Assembly: GCA_003152485.1 (NCBI GenBank)
Contig: PMAE01000065.1
Location: forward strand, 232,907-266,674
DNA: 33,768 nucleotides
Origin: Gemmatimonadota bacterium
Lineage (GTDB): Bacteria; Gemmatimonadota; Gemmatimonadetes; Gemmatimonadales; Gemmatimonadaceae
Direction of reading: 5' to 3'
Positions 24,599 through 31,761 of the stretch are shown piece by piece (within the stretch, counting starts at the first letter, position 1; every line of letters starts with the position of its first letter). The translations under genes were made by a program, and so were the position numbers. Below the pieces are notes generated by a model, which had not been told where the DNA came from, did not search any database, and worked only from the letters and a program-made list of their open reading frames with translations.

Positions 24599-24637
24599 CC
24601 AGTTCTGGGTAGTGGGTCACCCACTACCCAGAACTGG
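24599..24637 (+). terminator. Perfect 19-bp inverted repeat after pfkA
   Basis: Arms at 24599-24617 (CCAGTTCTGGGTAGTGGGT) and 24619-24637 are exact reverse complements around a single central base. No T run follows. It may end the pfkA message, but the length and perfection are more than a typical terminator needs. A smaller CCTGAG/CTCAGG hairpin lies just upstream (24573-24587). Confidence 0.55.
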
Positions 24638-24766
24638 CGGCCGGCGGGTCCAGACGGTACCGTTTCCGGCCCCGATAGCGTCGTCACGGACTGAGCGCGG
24701 TCCGGTGTGGACCGGGTTGGGAGGAATGGGGTACGGACTTCCGTGCAGCTGTGCAGCTCCGGGATC

Positions 24767-25414
24767 ATGATTGACTTGCCCCTCCGTCGAGGGGCCGTCG
24801 CGGCGTTGTTGCTGGTGGCGTGGCTGTCCACGCCCGTCGCCGGTGTCGCCCAGGCCGCACAAGCGGTGCGTGTGTCACATGACTCGGGTGTCGGGGCGGG
24901 CCCCGCGGCAGTCACGGGGTCCGCGGCGCGTCGGTACGGACCGCCGGAATCGGTGCGGCAGCGTGATGCTCAGCTCGAAGCGTCCGTCCCCACCCAGTAT
25001 GCCCCACCGGCGGGGATGTGCCGGGTATGGGTGGGCGGCGTGCCGCCCGGTCGGCAGCCGGCCCCGACGGAGTGCGCGAAGGCCGTCCGCGTGCGCTCGC
25101 CAAACTCTCACATCGTGTTTGGGAAAGCGAAGCCATCGCCCGTGGAGCGCTCGCCCGTTAGCGGTCCAGGCGTGCCGGGTGTATCGCCGGGTGTGTCCGC
25201 CGGTGCCGGCGCCGATGTCTCGGCTCCCGACCATGGTCGGCCGACGGTCGACGTGCACGGGGCCCCGGGGCCGGTGGTGGGCGCCGAATCGGGCGCCCCG
25301 CCGAGTGCCGCACACACGACCGAGCCGGCACCATCGACGGCCCGGGTGCCCTCGCCTCCCGCATCGCATCCGCATTCCTCGCCTCCGCACGTCACGGCAC
25401 GTCCGCGGCGCTGA
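24767..25414 (+). CDS. Secreted Pro-rich protein with CRVWV-GVPPGRQPAPTEC motif
   Basis: A 215-residue exported protein of unknown function. The signal peptide is MIDLPLRRGAVAALLLVAWL followed by STPVAGVAQA. After a disordered stretch comes the segment CRVWVGGVPPGRQPAPTEC (residues 85-103) and then SPNSHIVFG. I recall this two-cysteine motif from many envelope proteins of Gemmatimonadota, where it is of unknown role; the cysteines could form a disulfide. The C-terminal 90 residues are almost entirely Pro, Ser, Ala, Gly, Val and His, a low-complexity tail ending HPHSSPPHVTARPRR. GTG at 24743 is an alternative start. The helicase gene begins 12 bases downstream, so they may be co-transcribed. 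Confidence 0.75.
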   Translation: MIDLPLRRGAVAALLLVAWLSTPVAGVAQAAQAVRVSHDSGVGAGPAAVTGSAARRYGPPESVRQRDAQLEASVPTQYAPPAGMCRVWVGGVPPGRQPAPTECAKAVRVRSPNSHIVFGKAKPSPVERSPVSGPGVPGVSPGVSAGAGADVSAPDHGRPTVDVHGAPGPVVGAESGAPPSAAHTTEPAPSTARVPSPPASHPHSSPPHVTARPRR

Positions 25415-25426
25415 GCCGCGGGCGTG

Positions 25427-27604
25427 ATGTACCGCACCGTCACGGACCGGTATCTCCCGCCGGACCACAACGCATTCGTCGCGGCCAGACCGTCCACGGG
25501 CCGGGTCATCGTCATCGCCCCGACCCGCGCCGCGTGCGAGACGATCGAGCTGGCGATGGGATTGCATCTCGACACCTTCCTCGATCGCATGCATGGGGCC
25601 GAGGTGCGGGCGTTGGCCGCGGGACGACAGGGGTTCGGCATCGTCGCGGGGACCGGAACGGGGAAGACGCTCGCCATTCGGCCGATCGCCGAGGTGATCC
25701 TCGGGGGGAGTGCGCTGCGGGTGGGCGTGGTCAATCGCGAACGCGAGGCGACGCCGGAGACCCCCACGTGGAACGTGATCATCGTGACGACCGGCATCGC
25801 GCGCCGGTGGTTCCAGGACGGCGACATCCAGGCGACCGACACGTTGATCGTGGACGAGATCCACCAGACGTCGGCCGAACTCGAGCTCTGTCTCGCGCTC
25901 GGCAAGCGCGCCGGATGCCGCTTCATCTGGCTCTCGGCGACCGTGGATCCGCGATTCTACGCGCGGTATTTGGACTCCGCGGCAGTGGTCGAGAGCACGG
26001 CATTCGATGCCACGCTCGCTGCGCGCGTCACCGTGGTGCGGAAAGAGCCGCTCACGTTTCTCGACGACCACTTCCTGCGCGATGTCGTCCGCGGACGGCA
26101 CGGCGTCGGCGTCTTTCTGCCGACTCGCGCCGCGGTCGAGGAGGTCGCTGGCATCGTCGGGGCGCGATTTCCCCGGATCACGGTCGCGTTCTACCACGGG
26201 GGCGAACCGATCCGCGTCATTCGACCGTTTCTCGACGGAGGCGCGTCGAAGCCGTTCCTGCTCACCATGACCGCGGCCGGCCAGAGTGCGCTCAACGTGC
26301 GGGGACTCGATACCGTGATCATCGACGACACGCGATTCACGAACGTCATCGAGCACGGGCGCAACATCCTGACGCGGGTCCACCTCGGCGCCAACGAGAT
26401 CCTGCAGATGGCGGGACGGGTACACGGCCGTGTCGAGGGTGGCCGGGTGTATATCATGTCGGACCGCGACATCGACTTCGCGACCCTCCGCCCCGAAGAG
26501 CCGGAGTTTCAGTTGGCGGGCGACTCCGAGCGGGTCGCGCTGACGTGCGCCGACCTCGGCGTCCGGGCGCACGACCTCGATCTCCCCGTCCCGCTCGATC
26601 GCGTGGCATACCAGCGCGCGGTCGCGATGCTGGAGCGACGGGGCATCATCGACCCGGACTCGGGGCGCTTGTCGGCGTACGGCCGGGCGGTGGAAGCGCT
26701 GCCCGTAGACCGTCCGTGGGCGGAACTCATCGTCAATGCGAGCGAGACCGTGCTCCCGTACATCGCCGTGATGAGCGCGATCGAATCGTTGCACCGCATG
26801 ACCCGGGAGGACCGTGACCTGTCAGGACTGATCGTTGGCGGCAGCGACCATCTGACGGCGTACAACGTGTACGCGGAGGCGTTCACGGAATGCGGGGCGG
26901 GGGGGGAAGTGTATGGCCTGCCTCGGCACCTGTTCGACGAACGCGTGACGGAGTGGGCTGACCGTCGCGGCGTCCTGGTCAAGGCGCTCGAAGACGCCGC
27001 GCTCGCCGTGGCCAGCGTGTACCGCAGCGTCGGATTGCCGCTGCCCACCGCGATGCCGCGCGCGAGCGACGAGATACGACGCGCCTTCGCGGACCTCGTC
27101 GCGGAATACATGCCCCTCGACCTCGTGATCGACGAGGAGACGGCTGACGGCGAGCCCGCTCGCGTGTCCCGGTCGAGCGTCTGCGGGAGTTGGGGTGCGG
27201 TCGCCGGCAAACTGCGCTATTTCGCGGATCGCATGGGCGTTCCGCGTGCGGCCATCGAGGGGACGCAGATCCCGATGGACCTGATCCGCAAGTACGCCAC
27301 GCGGCACGCGGGCGAATTGGTGTTCGACCCCAAACGCCGGGGCATCCCGTTCGCGACCGAGCGGCGGGTGGAATACTACGGCTTCGAGTTGGAGTCCGAG
27401 CGGGACGCGATGGATGTCGCGCCGCCGGCTGACGTCGCGGCGCGTCTCAAACGCGAGTACGCGGTTCGGCCAGAGAGCGCGCGCAAGTCACGGGGGCGTG
27501 GTGCAAAGGGTCGAGGTGGCGGGCGTCCGAACGGGTCGCGCGGTCCCGGCGGTAAGTCGCGCGGGCGCGGTGGAAGCAGACCGGGCAAACGACGCGGGCG
27601 ATGA
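25427..27604 (+). CDS. DEAH-type superfamily 2 helicase with RG-rich tail
   Basis: A 725-residue predicted ATP-dependent RNA helicase distantly like HrpA/HrpB. Visible motifs are I GTGTGKT (75-81), Ib VIIVTTGIARRW, II DEIH (143-146), III LSATVDPRFYARYL, IV GVFLPTRAAVEEV, V TAAGQSALNVRGLDTVIID and VI QMAGRVHGRVEGG. Winged-helix and ratchet-like segments follow (YQRAVAMLERRGIIDPDSGR). An APTRAACETIELA segment resembling motif Ia lies before motif I rather than after it. The last 40 residues are Arg/Gly/Lys-rich (KSRGRGAKGRGGGRPNGSRG), typical of RNA-binding tails. The start could be the GTG one codon upstream. RNA rather than DNA as substrate is inferred. Confidence 0.85.
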   Translation: MYRTVTDRYLPPDHNAFVAARPSTGRVIVIAPTRAACETIELAMGLHLDTFLDRMHGAEVRALAAGRQGFGIVAGTGTGKTLAIRPIAEVILGGSALRVGVVNREREATPETPTWNVIIVTTGIARRWFQDGDIQATDTLIVDEIHQTSAELELCLALGKRAGCRFIWLSATVDPRFYARYLDSAAVVESTAFDATLAARVTVVRKEPLTFLDDHFLRDVVRGRHGVGVFLPTRAAVEEVAGIVGARFPRITVAFYHGGEPIRVIRPFLDGGASKPFLLTMTAAGQSALNVRGLDTVIIDDTRFTNVIEHGRNILTRVHLGANEILQMAGRVHGRVEGGRVYIMSDRDIDFATLRPEEPEFQLAGDSERVALTCADLGVRAHDLDLPVPLDRVAYQRAVAMLERRGIIDPDSGRLSAYGRAVEALPVDRPWAELIVNASETVLPYIAVMSAIESLHRMTREDRDLSGLIVGGSDHLTAYNVYAEAFTECGAGGEVYGLPRHLFDERVTEWADRRGVLVKALEDAALAVASVYRSVGLPLPTAMPRASDEIRRAFADLVAEYMPLDLVIDEETADGEPARVSRSSVCGSWGAVAGKLRYFADRMGVPRAAIEGTQIPMDLIRKYATRHAGELVFDPKRRGIPFATERRVEYYGFELESERDAMDVAPPADVAARLKREYAVRPESARKSRGRGAKGRGGGRPNGSRGPGGKSRGRGGSRPGKRRGR

Positions 27605-27767
27605 TGTTGATTGGTGAAGTAGCGGAATTATTATTTACTGCTCTATAAATAGAGCACTAATTATAATATGACTTAATGTTACGTTTAGAGCGCATAATAG
27701 CCTCGGCCACCACTCAGCGGATGTGGTAACGCCGCAGCGCGGCTCGACCGAGTAGCCCGCTCGCGAG
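27605..27767. other. A+T-rich gap with hairpin between convergent genes
   Basis: This 163-base gap separates the helicase from pgl. Bases 27620-27700 are strongly A+T-rich, in contrast to the whole neighbourhood, and include the near-perfect palindrome GCTCTATAAATAGAGC (27640-27655, 8 bp with flanking T/A). TAATTATAATATGACTTAAT follows closely. It may serve as a bidirectional transcription end; no gene is visible in it. Confidence 0.6.
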
Positions 27768-28538
27768 TTAGCGGGGTGCGGACCCGGCGGGCGGCACGTC
27801 CACCGACTCTCCCATCGCGAGCCGGTCCAACAGCCACCGTACACTCCCGTGCGCTGACACGCGCGCGACTGGATACAGATCGCGCGCCCCGGTACCAGCC
27901 ACGTGGATCTGCCGTACGATCGATTGCTTGTCCGCCCCCGCGCAGAGAATGAGCGTGGTGCGTGAGGCGTCGAGCGCGGGGAAGGTGAGCGTGACGCGGT
28001 CCCGAGTCGGCGCGGTCGGCGGCGCCTGCGTAGCCAGCACCCAGCGCGATCGCTCGTTCAACGCGGGACTTCCTGGGAACAACGACGCTGTATGCCCGTC
28101 GGTCCCAACGCCCAGCAGCAAGACGTCGAATGTCGTGGGCACGGTGCCCTGCGTGTTCGGAAACTCGCGATGGAGCATTTCGGCGTAGCGGGACGCGCCG
28201 TCGCTGGGCACGCGCTCGCCCTCGATGCGGCGGGTGCGTGACTCGAGTCCCGGGATGTGCACGAGCAGTGCGTCGCGGGCCATCGCGTAGTTGCTGTCCG
28301 GATGATCGGGCGGCACGCACCGTTCGTCGCCGAAGAACACATGGGTCGTGGCCCACGGCAGCCGATGCACGTACTCGGTGGCCAACAGGTGATAGAGATG
28401 TCGCGGGGTGCCACCACCGGAGAGCGCGATCGTGAATCGTCCGCGGGGCGCCGCTGCGATGGCGGCCGCTTCGGCGATCATGTCGGCGGCCGCGTGACTG
28501 AGCGCATCGAGGTCCGTGAAGACCGACTCCTCCCGCAC
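27768..28538 (-). CDS. pgl: 6-phosphogluconolactonase
   Basis: Hydrolyses 6-phosphogluconolactone, the second step of the oxidative pentose phosphate pathway; 256 residues of the NagB/DevB type. Motifs are IALSGGGTPRHLYHLL (37-52), HVFFGDERCVPPDHPDSNY (66-84) with the phosphate-binding and catalytic residues, and LLGVGTDGHTASLFPGSPAL (141-160) with the catalytic His. The GTG start lies 5 bases after the zwf stop, so it is the last gene of the operon, and translation is probably coupled. The A+T-rich gap after its stop probably contains the terminator. Confidence 0.94.
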   Translation of the reverse strand: MREESVFTDLDALSHAAADMIAEAAAIAAAPRGRFTIALSGGGTPRHLYHLLATEYVHRLPWATTHVFFGDERCVPPDHPDSNYAMARDALLVHIPGLESRTRRIEGERVPSDGASRYAEMLHREFPNTQGTVPTTFDVLLLGVGTDGHTASLFPGSPALNERSRWVLATQAPPTAPTRDRVTLTFPALDASRTTLILCAGADKQSIVRQIHVAGTGARDLYPVARVSAHGSVRWLLDRLAMGESVDVPPAGSAPR

Positions 28539-28543
28539 GGTCG

Positions 28544-30079
28544 TCAGGCGGCCGCCCCGGCCTTTTGGCGCTGCGCATCGGTCGGTTCCCGCGGGTCACG
28601 GTCCGGAACGATCGACGATGTCTCGGCCGGACCCCACGCGCCGGCGGGATACGGATGGGGCGCCACCGTCTGGTCGAGAAGTGGCGCGTACAGGCGCCAC
28701 GACGCTTCGACTTCGTCGGCGTGCACGAAAAGCGTCTGGTCCCCGCGCAGGATGTCGAGTAGCAACGTCTGGTACGCCTCGGGGAGCGTCTTGAACGCTT
28801 CCTCGTAGTCGAAATGCAGCGTCAGTCGCTGCAAGCGAAATGGCTCGCCCGGCGCTTTCACCTCGAAGAAGAGCAGAAATCCTTCGTTGGGCTGCAGTGT
28901 GATCACCAGCGTGTTGGCTTGGGGCGACGCGTCGGAGACGGACCGAAACATCCAGACGGGCGCCTGACGGAAGCGCACCCGGATCTCCGTGAGCCGACGG
29001 GCCATGCGTTTCCCGGTTCGGAGATAGAACGGCACGCCCTGCCACCGCCAATTGTCGAGACACATCCGCAGTGCGACGAAGGTCTCGGTCGTAGACGTCG
29101 GTGACACGCCAGACTCCTCTCGGTACCCCGGCACGGGCATTCCATCGATCCGTCCCGCCGTGTATTGACCGAAAACGGACGATGCCGTGGTCATCGGGGC
29201 GATCGACCGCAGCGCCTTCACCTTCTCCTCGCGGATCGCGCCGGCCTCGAATGCCGTCGGCACCTCCATGGCGACCAACGCCAGCAACTGCGTCAGGTGG
29301 CTCTGCACCATGTCGCGCAGCGCTCCGGCTTGTTCGTAGTAGCCGGCGCGTTGCTCGACGCCGAGCTCCTCGGCGACCGTCAGCTCCACGCTCTCGATAT
29401 GGTCGCGATTCCAGAGTGATTCGAACATCGCGTTCGCGAACCGAAAGACCAGGAGATTCTGGACGGTCTCCTTCCCGAGGTAGTGGTCGATACGATAGAC
29501 CTGCGATTCGTCGAAATATTGGTGCACCAGCCGGTTGAGCTCCTGGGCCGATGCGAGGTCGCGTCCGAACGGTTTCTCCACAACGAGACGGGTCCAGCCC
29601 GCGCTGTGGTTGAGGCCCGCGGCGCCGAGGCCAGCGATCGTGGACGGGAACGCCTGCGGCGGCAACGAGAGATAGAACGACCGCTTGCCCGGAATTCCAT
29701 GGTCGTGTTCCAATCCTTCGATCCGACTCCGGAGCGCCACAAAGTCCGCCGGCTCACCATTGCCGATTCCCTGGTAATGCACGCTCGCGTCGCTCCACGC
29801 CGTCACGTCGGCGGCCTGAGCCTCTCCTTCGGTCGGCACCGACTCCCGCACGACGGCGCGATACCCCGCGTCGTCCATCGCCGCATCGCGGGACACGCCG
29901 AGGATGACACAGCCCTTGTCGGTGAGTCCGTGCCTGTGCAACTCGTAGAGCGCGGGCAGAATCTTGCGCTTCGCGAGGTCGCCGGTCGCCCCGAAGATGA
30001 CGAATATGCTCTGCTCCGTCGTCTGCGGGCTGGCGCCATCACCGGTCGCCGGCGATGGCGTCACACTGATGGGCGTCAC
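28544..30079 (-). CDS. zwf: Glucose-6-phosphate 1-dehydrogenase
   Basis: Oxidises glucose 6-phosphate to 6-phosphogluconolactone with NAD(P)+; 511 residues, normal length. It has the dinucleotide motif FGATGDLAKRK (29-39), the EKPFGRDL segment (168-175) and the active-site RIDHYLGKE (196-204). The NRDHIESVELTVAEELGVE region and the C-terminal LLLDILRGDQTLFVHADEVE are also family-typical. The first 20 residues are a Thr/Ser/Pro-rich extension. The GTG start overlaps the gnd stop codon (GTGA), indicating translational coupling. The reading direction is gnd, then zwf, then pgl. Confidence 0.95.
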   Translation of the reverse strand: MTPISVTPSPATGDGASPQTTEQSIFVIFGATGDLAKRKILPALYELHRHGLTDKGCVILGVSRDAAMDDAGYRAVVRESVPTEGEAQAADVTAWSDASVHYQGIGNGEPADFVALRSRIEGLEHDHGIPGKRSFYLSLPPQAFPSTIAGLGAAGLNHSAGWTRLVVEKPFGRDLASAQELNRLVHQYFDESQVYRIDHYLGKETVQNLLVFRFANAMFESLWNRDHIESVELTVAEELGVEQRAGYYEQAGALRDMVQSHLTQLLALVAMEVPTAFEAGAIREEKVKALRSIAPMTTASSVFGQYTAGRIDGMPVPGYREESGVSPTSTTETFVALRMCLDNWRWQGVPFYLRTGKRMARRLTEIRVRFRQAPVWMFRSVSDASPQANTLVITLQPNEGFLLFFEVKAPGEPFRLQRLTLHFDYEEAFKTLPEAYQTLLLDILRGDQTLFVHADEVEASWRLYAPLLDQTVAPHPYPAGAWGPAETSSIVPDRDPREPTDAQRQKAGAAA

Positions 30080-31011
30080 TTCGGGCGACTCCCCGTGGTC
30101 TGCGTGGGTTCGGTCTTGATCGCGTGGCCGCCGAACTGGTTGCGCAACGCGGCGAGCAGTTTATCGGTGTACGAATCGGAGTCGCGCGACCGGAGCCGCT
30201 CGATCAGCGATTGCGTGATGATCGGAGCCGGGACATCGAGATCGATCGCCTCCGCGACCGTCCAGCGTCCTTCGCCGGAATCCACGACGAACGGCGCGAT
30301 CCCATCGAGCGTCGGGTTATCGCGCAGCGCGTTGGCCGTCAGATCGAGCAGCCACGAGCGGACGACGCTTCCATGCCGCCAGACCTCCGCGATCTTCGGG
30401 AGGTCGAGCGCGAATTCCGTCTTGTGGCGCAGGATCGAGAACCCTTCGGCGTAGGCTTGCATGAGCCCGTATTCAATGCCGTTGTGGATCATCTTCACGA
30501 AGTGGCCCGATCCGACCGGCCCCATATGCGCCCACCCGGTTGTCGGGTTCGGAGCCAGCGTCTCGAAGATCGGGCGCAGCCGTTCCACGGTCGCGTCGTC
30601 CCCGCCCACCATCAGGCTATAGCCTTCGGCGAGCCCCCAGATGCCACCACTCGTGCCGGCATCTGCGAATTGCACACCGCGCGCCGCGAGCACGCCCGCG
30701 CGTCGCATGCCGTCTTTGTAGTTGCTGTTCCCGCCGTCGATCACGGCGTCGCCGCGGCTCAGCAGCGTGCCCAGTGATTGTATGGTTGCCTCCGTGGCGT
30801 CGCCCGACGGGACCATGACCCAGACCGCGCGTGGCGTCGTGAGCTGCGCGACGAGGTGCTCGAGCGATGTCGCGGCGGTCGCCCCGCCGGCGGCCGCGGT
30901 CGCGACGGCTTTCGCGTCCCGGTCATACACCACGACCGTATGGCCGCCACGGATCAGGCGCGTGGTCATGCTGGCGCCCATCCGACCCAGGCCTACCATC
31001 CCTAATTGCAT
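30076..31011 (-). CDS. gnd: 6-phosphogluconate dehydrogenase, decarboxylating (short NAD-type)
   Basis: Converts 6-phosphogluconate to ribulose 5-phosphate and CO2. At 311 residues it is the short form, lacking the long C-terminal tail of the enterobacterial enzyme. It has the Rossmann motif GLGRMG (7-12), DGGNSNYKD (92-100), GTSGGIWGLAEGYSLMVGG (119-137) and the catalytic Lys173/Asn177 in GSGHFVKMIHNGIEYG. The acidic Asp30 after strand 2 (VVVYDRDAK) suggests NAD+ rather than NADP+ preference, as known for the short class. It overlaps HAD upstream by 10 bases and zwf downstream by 4, the tightest spacing in the operon. Confidence 0.94.
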   Translation of the reverse strand: MQLGMVGLGRMGASMTTRLIRGGHTVVVYDRDAKAVATAAAGGATAATSLEHLVAQLTTPRAVWVMVPSGDATEATIQSLGTLLSRGDAVIDGGNSNYKDGMRRAGVLAARGVQFADAGTSGGIWGLAEGYSLMVGGDDATVERLRPIFETLAPNPTTGWAHMGPVGSGHFVKMIHNGIEYGLMQAYAEGFSILRHKTEFALDLPKIAEVWRHGSVVRSWLLDLTANALRDNPTLDGIAPFVVDSGEGRWTVAEAIDLDVPAPIITQSLIERLRSRDSDSYTDKLLAALRNQFGGHAIKTEPTQTTGSRPK

Positions 31012-31754
31012 GCCTTCGCTTCCTTTCCAATGGTGAGCACCGCATTGACGACCGCGTCGAGAGTACGCGGATCATCCACAATTTGTTCGCCGAGTAAGGG
31101 CGGGGCGGCGTGCAGCACGTTCCGCGTTAGTTCGTTCGCGACCGCTATGCACTGCATGCCAGCAGCAACCGCCGCCTGCACCCCGGGCAATGAGTCCTCG
31201 ATCGCGAGACAGGCGGCCGGCAGGCGATCGAGCCGCGTCGCAGCGGTCAGGTAGAGTTCGGGGTCCGGCTTTCCGTGCGCCACATCGTCCATCGTCACGA
31301 TCACGTCGAACTCGCGCCGGAGGTCCAGCGCATCGAGGACGACGTATGCCTGCGCGGCGTGCGAGACGGTCGTCAGGCCCGTGGCATATCCGGCGGCGCG
31401 CACGCGTCGCAGAAGCGCCGTCGCATAGGGATATTCCTGCCGGCGGAGGAGCGCGGAGTCGGACAGCATCGATTCGTAGGCGTGCAGCCGGATCGTCAGA
31501 AAGGCCGCGCGCGGCGTCGTCTCGCCGAGCGATGGCGCGCGTGCGGCCGCCGCGTCTGCAAGCCCAAATTGATCGAGCAGCAGTTGGGCGACCTCATCCC
31601 GTGGACGTCCGATGCAGCGGTCGTACGCTTGGATCACGTCGTCCATTTTGACATCTGGGCGGAGCGCGATCGCCGCGCGCGCGTAGGATTGCGCCTTGAG
31701 CGATTCCGTTTGGACGAGCGTGCCGTCGAGATCGAAGATGACGGCCGTGATCAC
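31002..31754 (-). CDS. HAD-superfamily hydrolase (beta-phosphoglucomutase/phosphatase-like)
   Basis: A 250-residue HAD protein with a helical cap. Motif I is IFDLDGTLVQTE (Asp8 nucleophile, Asp10), motif II TTVSHAAQ, motif III the Lys in HGKPDPELYL, and motif IV IEDSLPGVQAAVAAGM. These fit phosphatases or sugar-phosphate mutases of the phosphoglycolate/beta-phosphoglucomutase group. Its place inside the pentose phosphate operon suggests a sugar phosphate substrate or repair of a side product, but the sequence does not say which. It starts with GTG 7 bases after the tal-pgi stop and ends overlapping the gnd start by 10 bases. Confidence 0.88.
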   Translation of the reverse strand: MITAVIFDLDGTLVQTESLKAQSYARAAIALRPDVKMDDVIQAYDRCIGRPRDEVAQLLLDQFGLADAAAARAPSLGETTPRAAFLTIRLHAYESMLSDSALLRRQEYPYATALLRRVRAAGYATGLTTVSHAAQAYVVLDALDLRREFDVIVTMDDVAHGKPDPELYLTAATRLDRLPAACLAIEDSLPGVQAAVAAGMQCIAVANELTRNVLHAAPPLLGEQIVDDPRTLDAVVNAVLTIGKEAKACN

Positions 31755-31761
31755 GACGGTC

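Noticed and set aside
24875-26794. 639-residue minus-strand frame across the secreted protein and helicase genes
   Set aside because: Arg/His/Asp-rich shadow of two genes with clear motifs on the other strand; GC-rich DNA leaves such frames open by chance.
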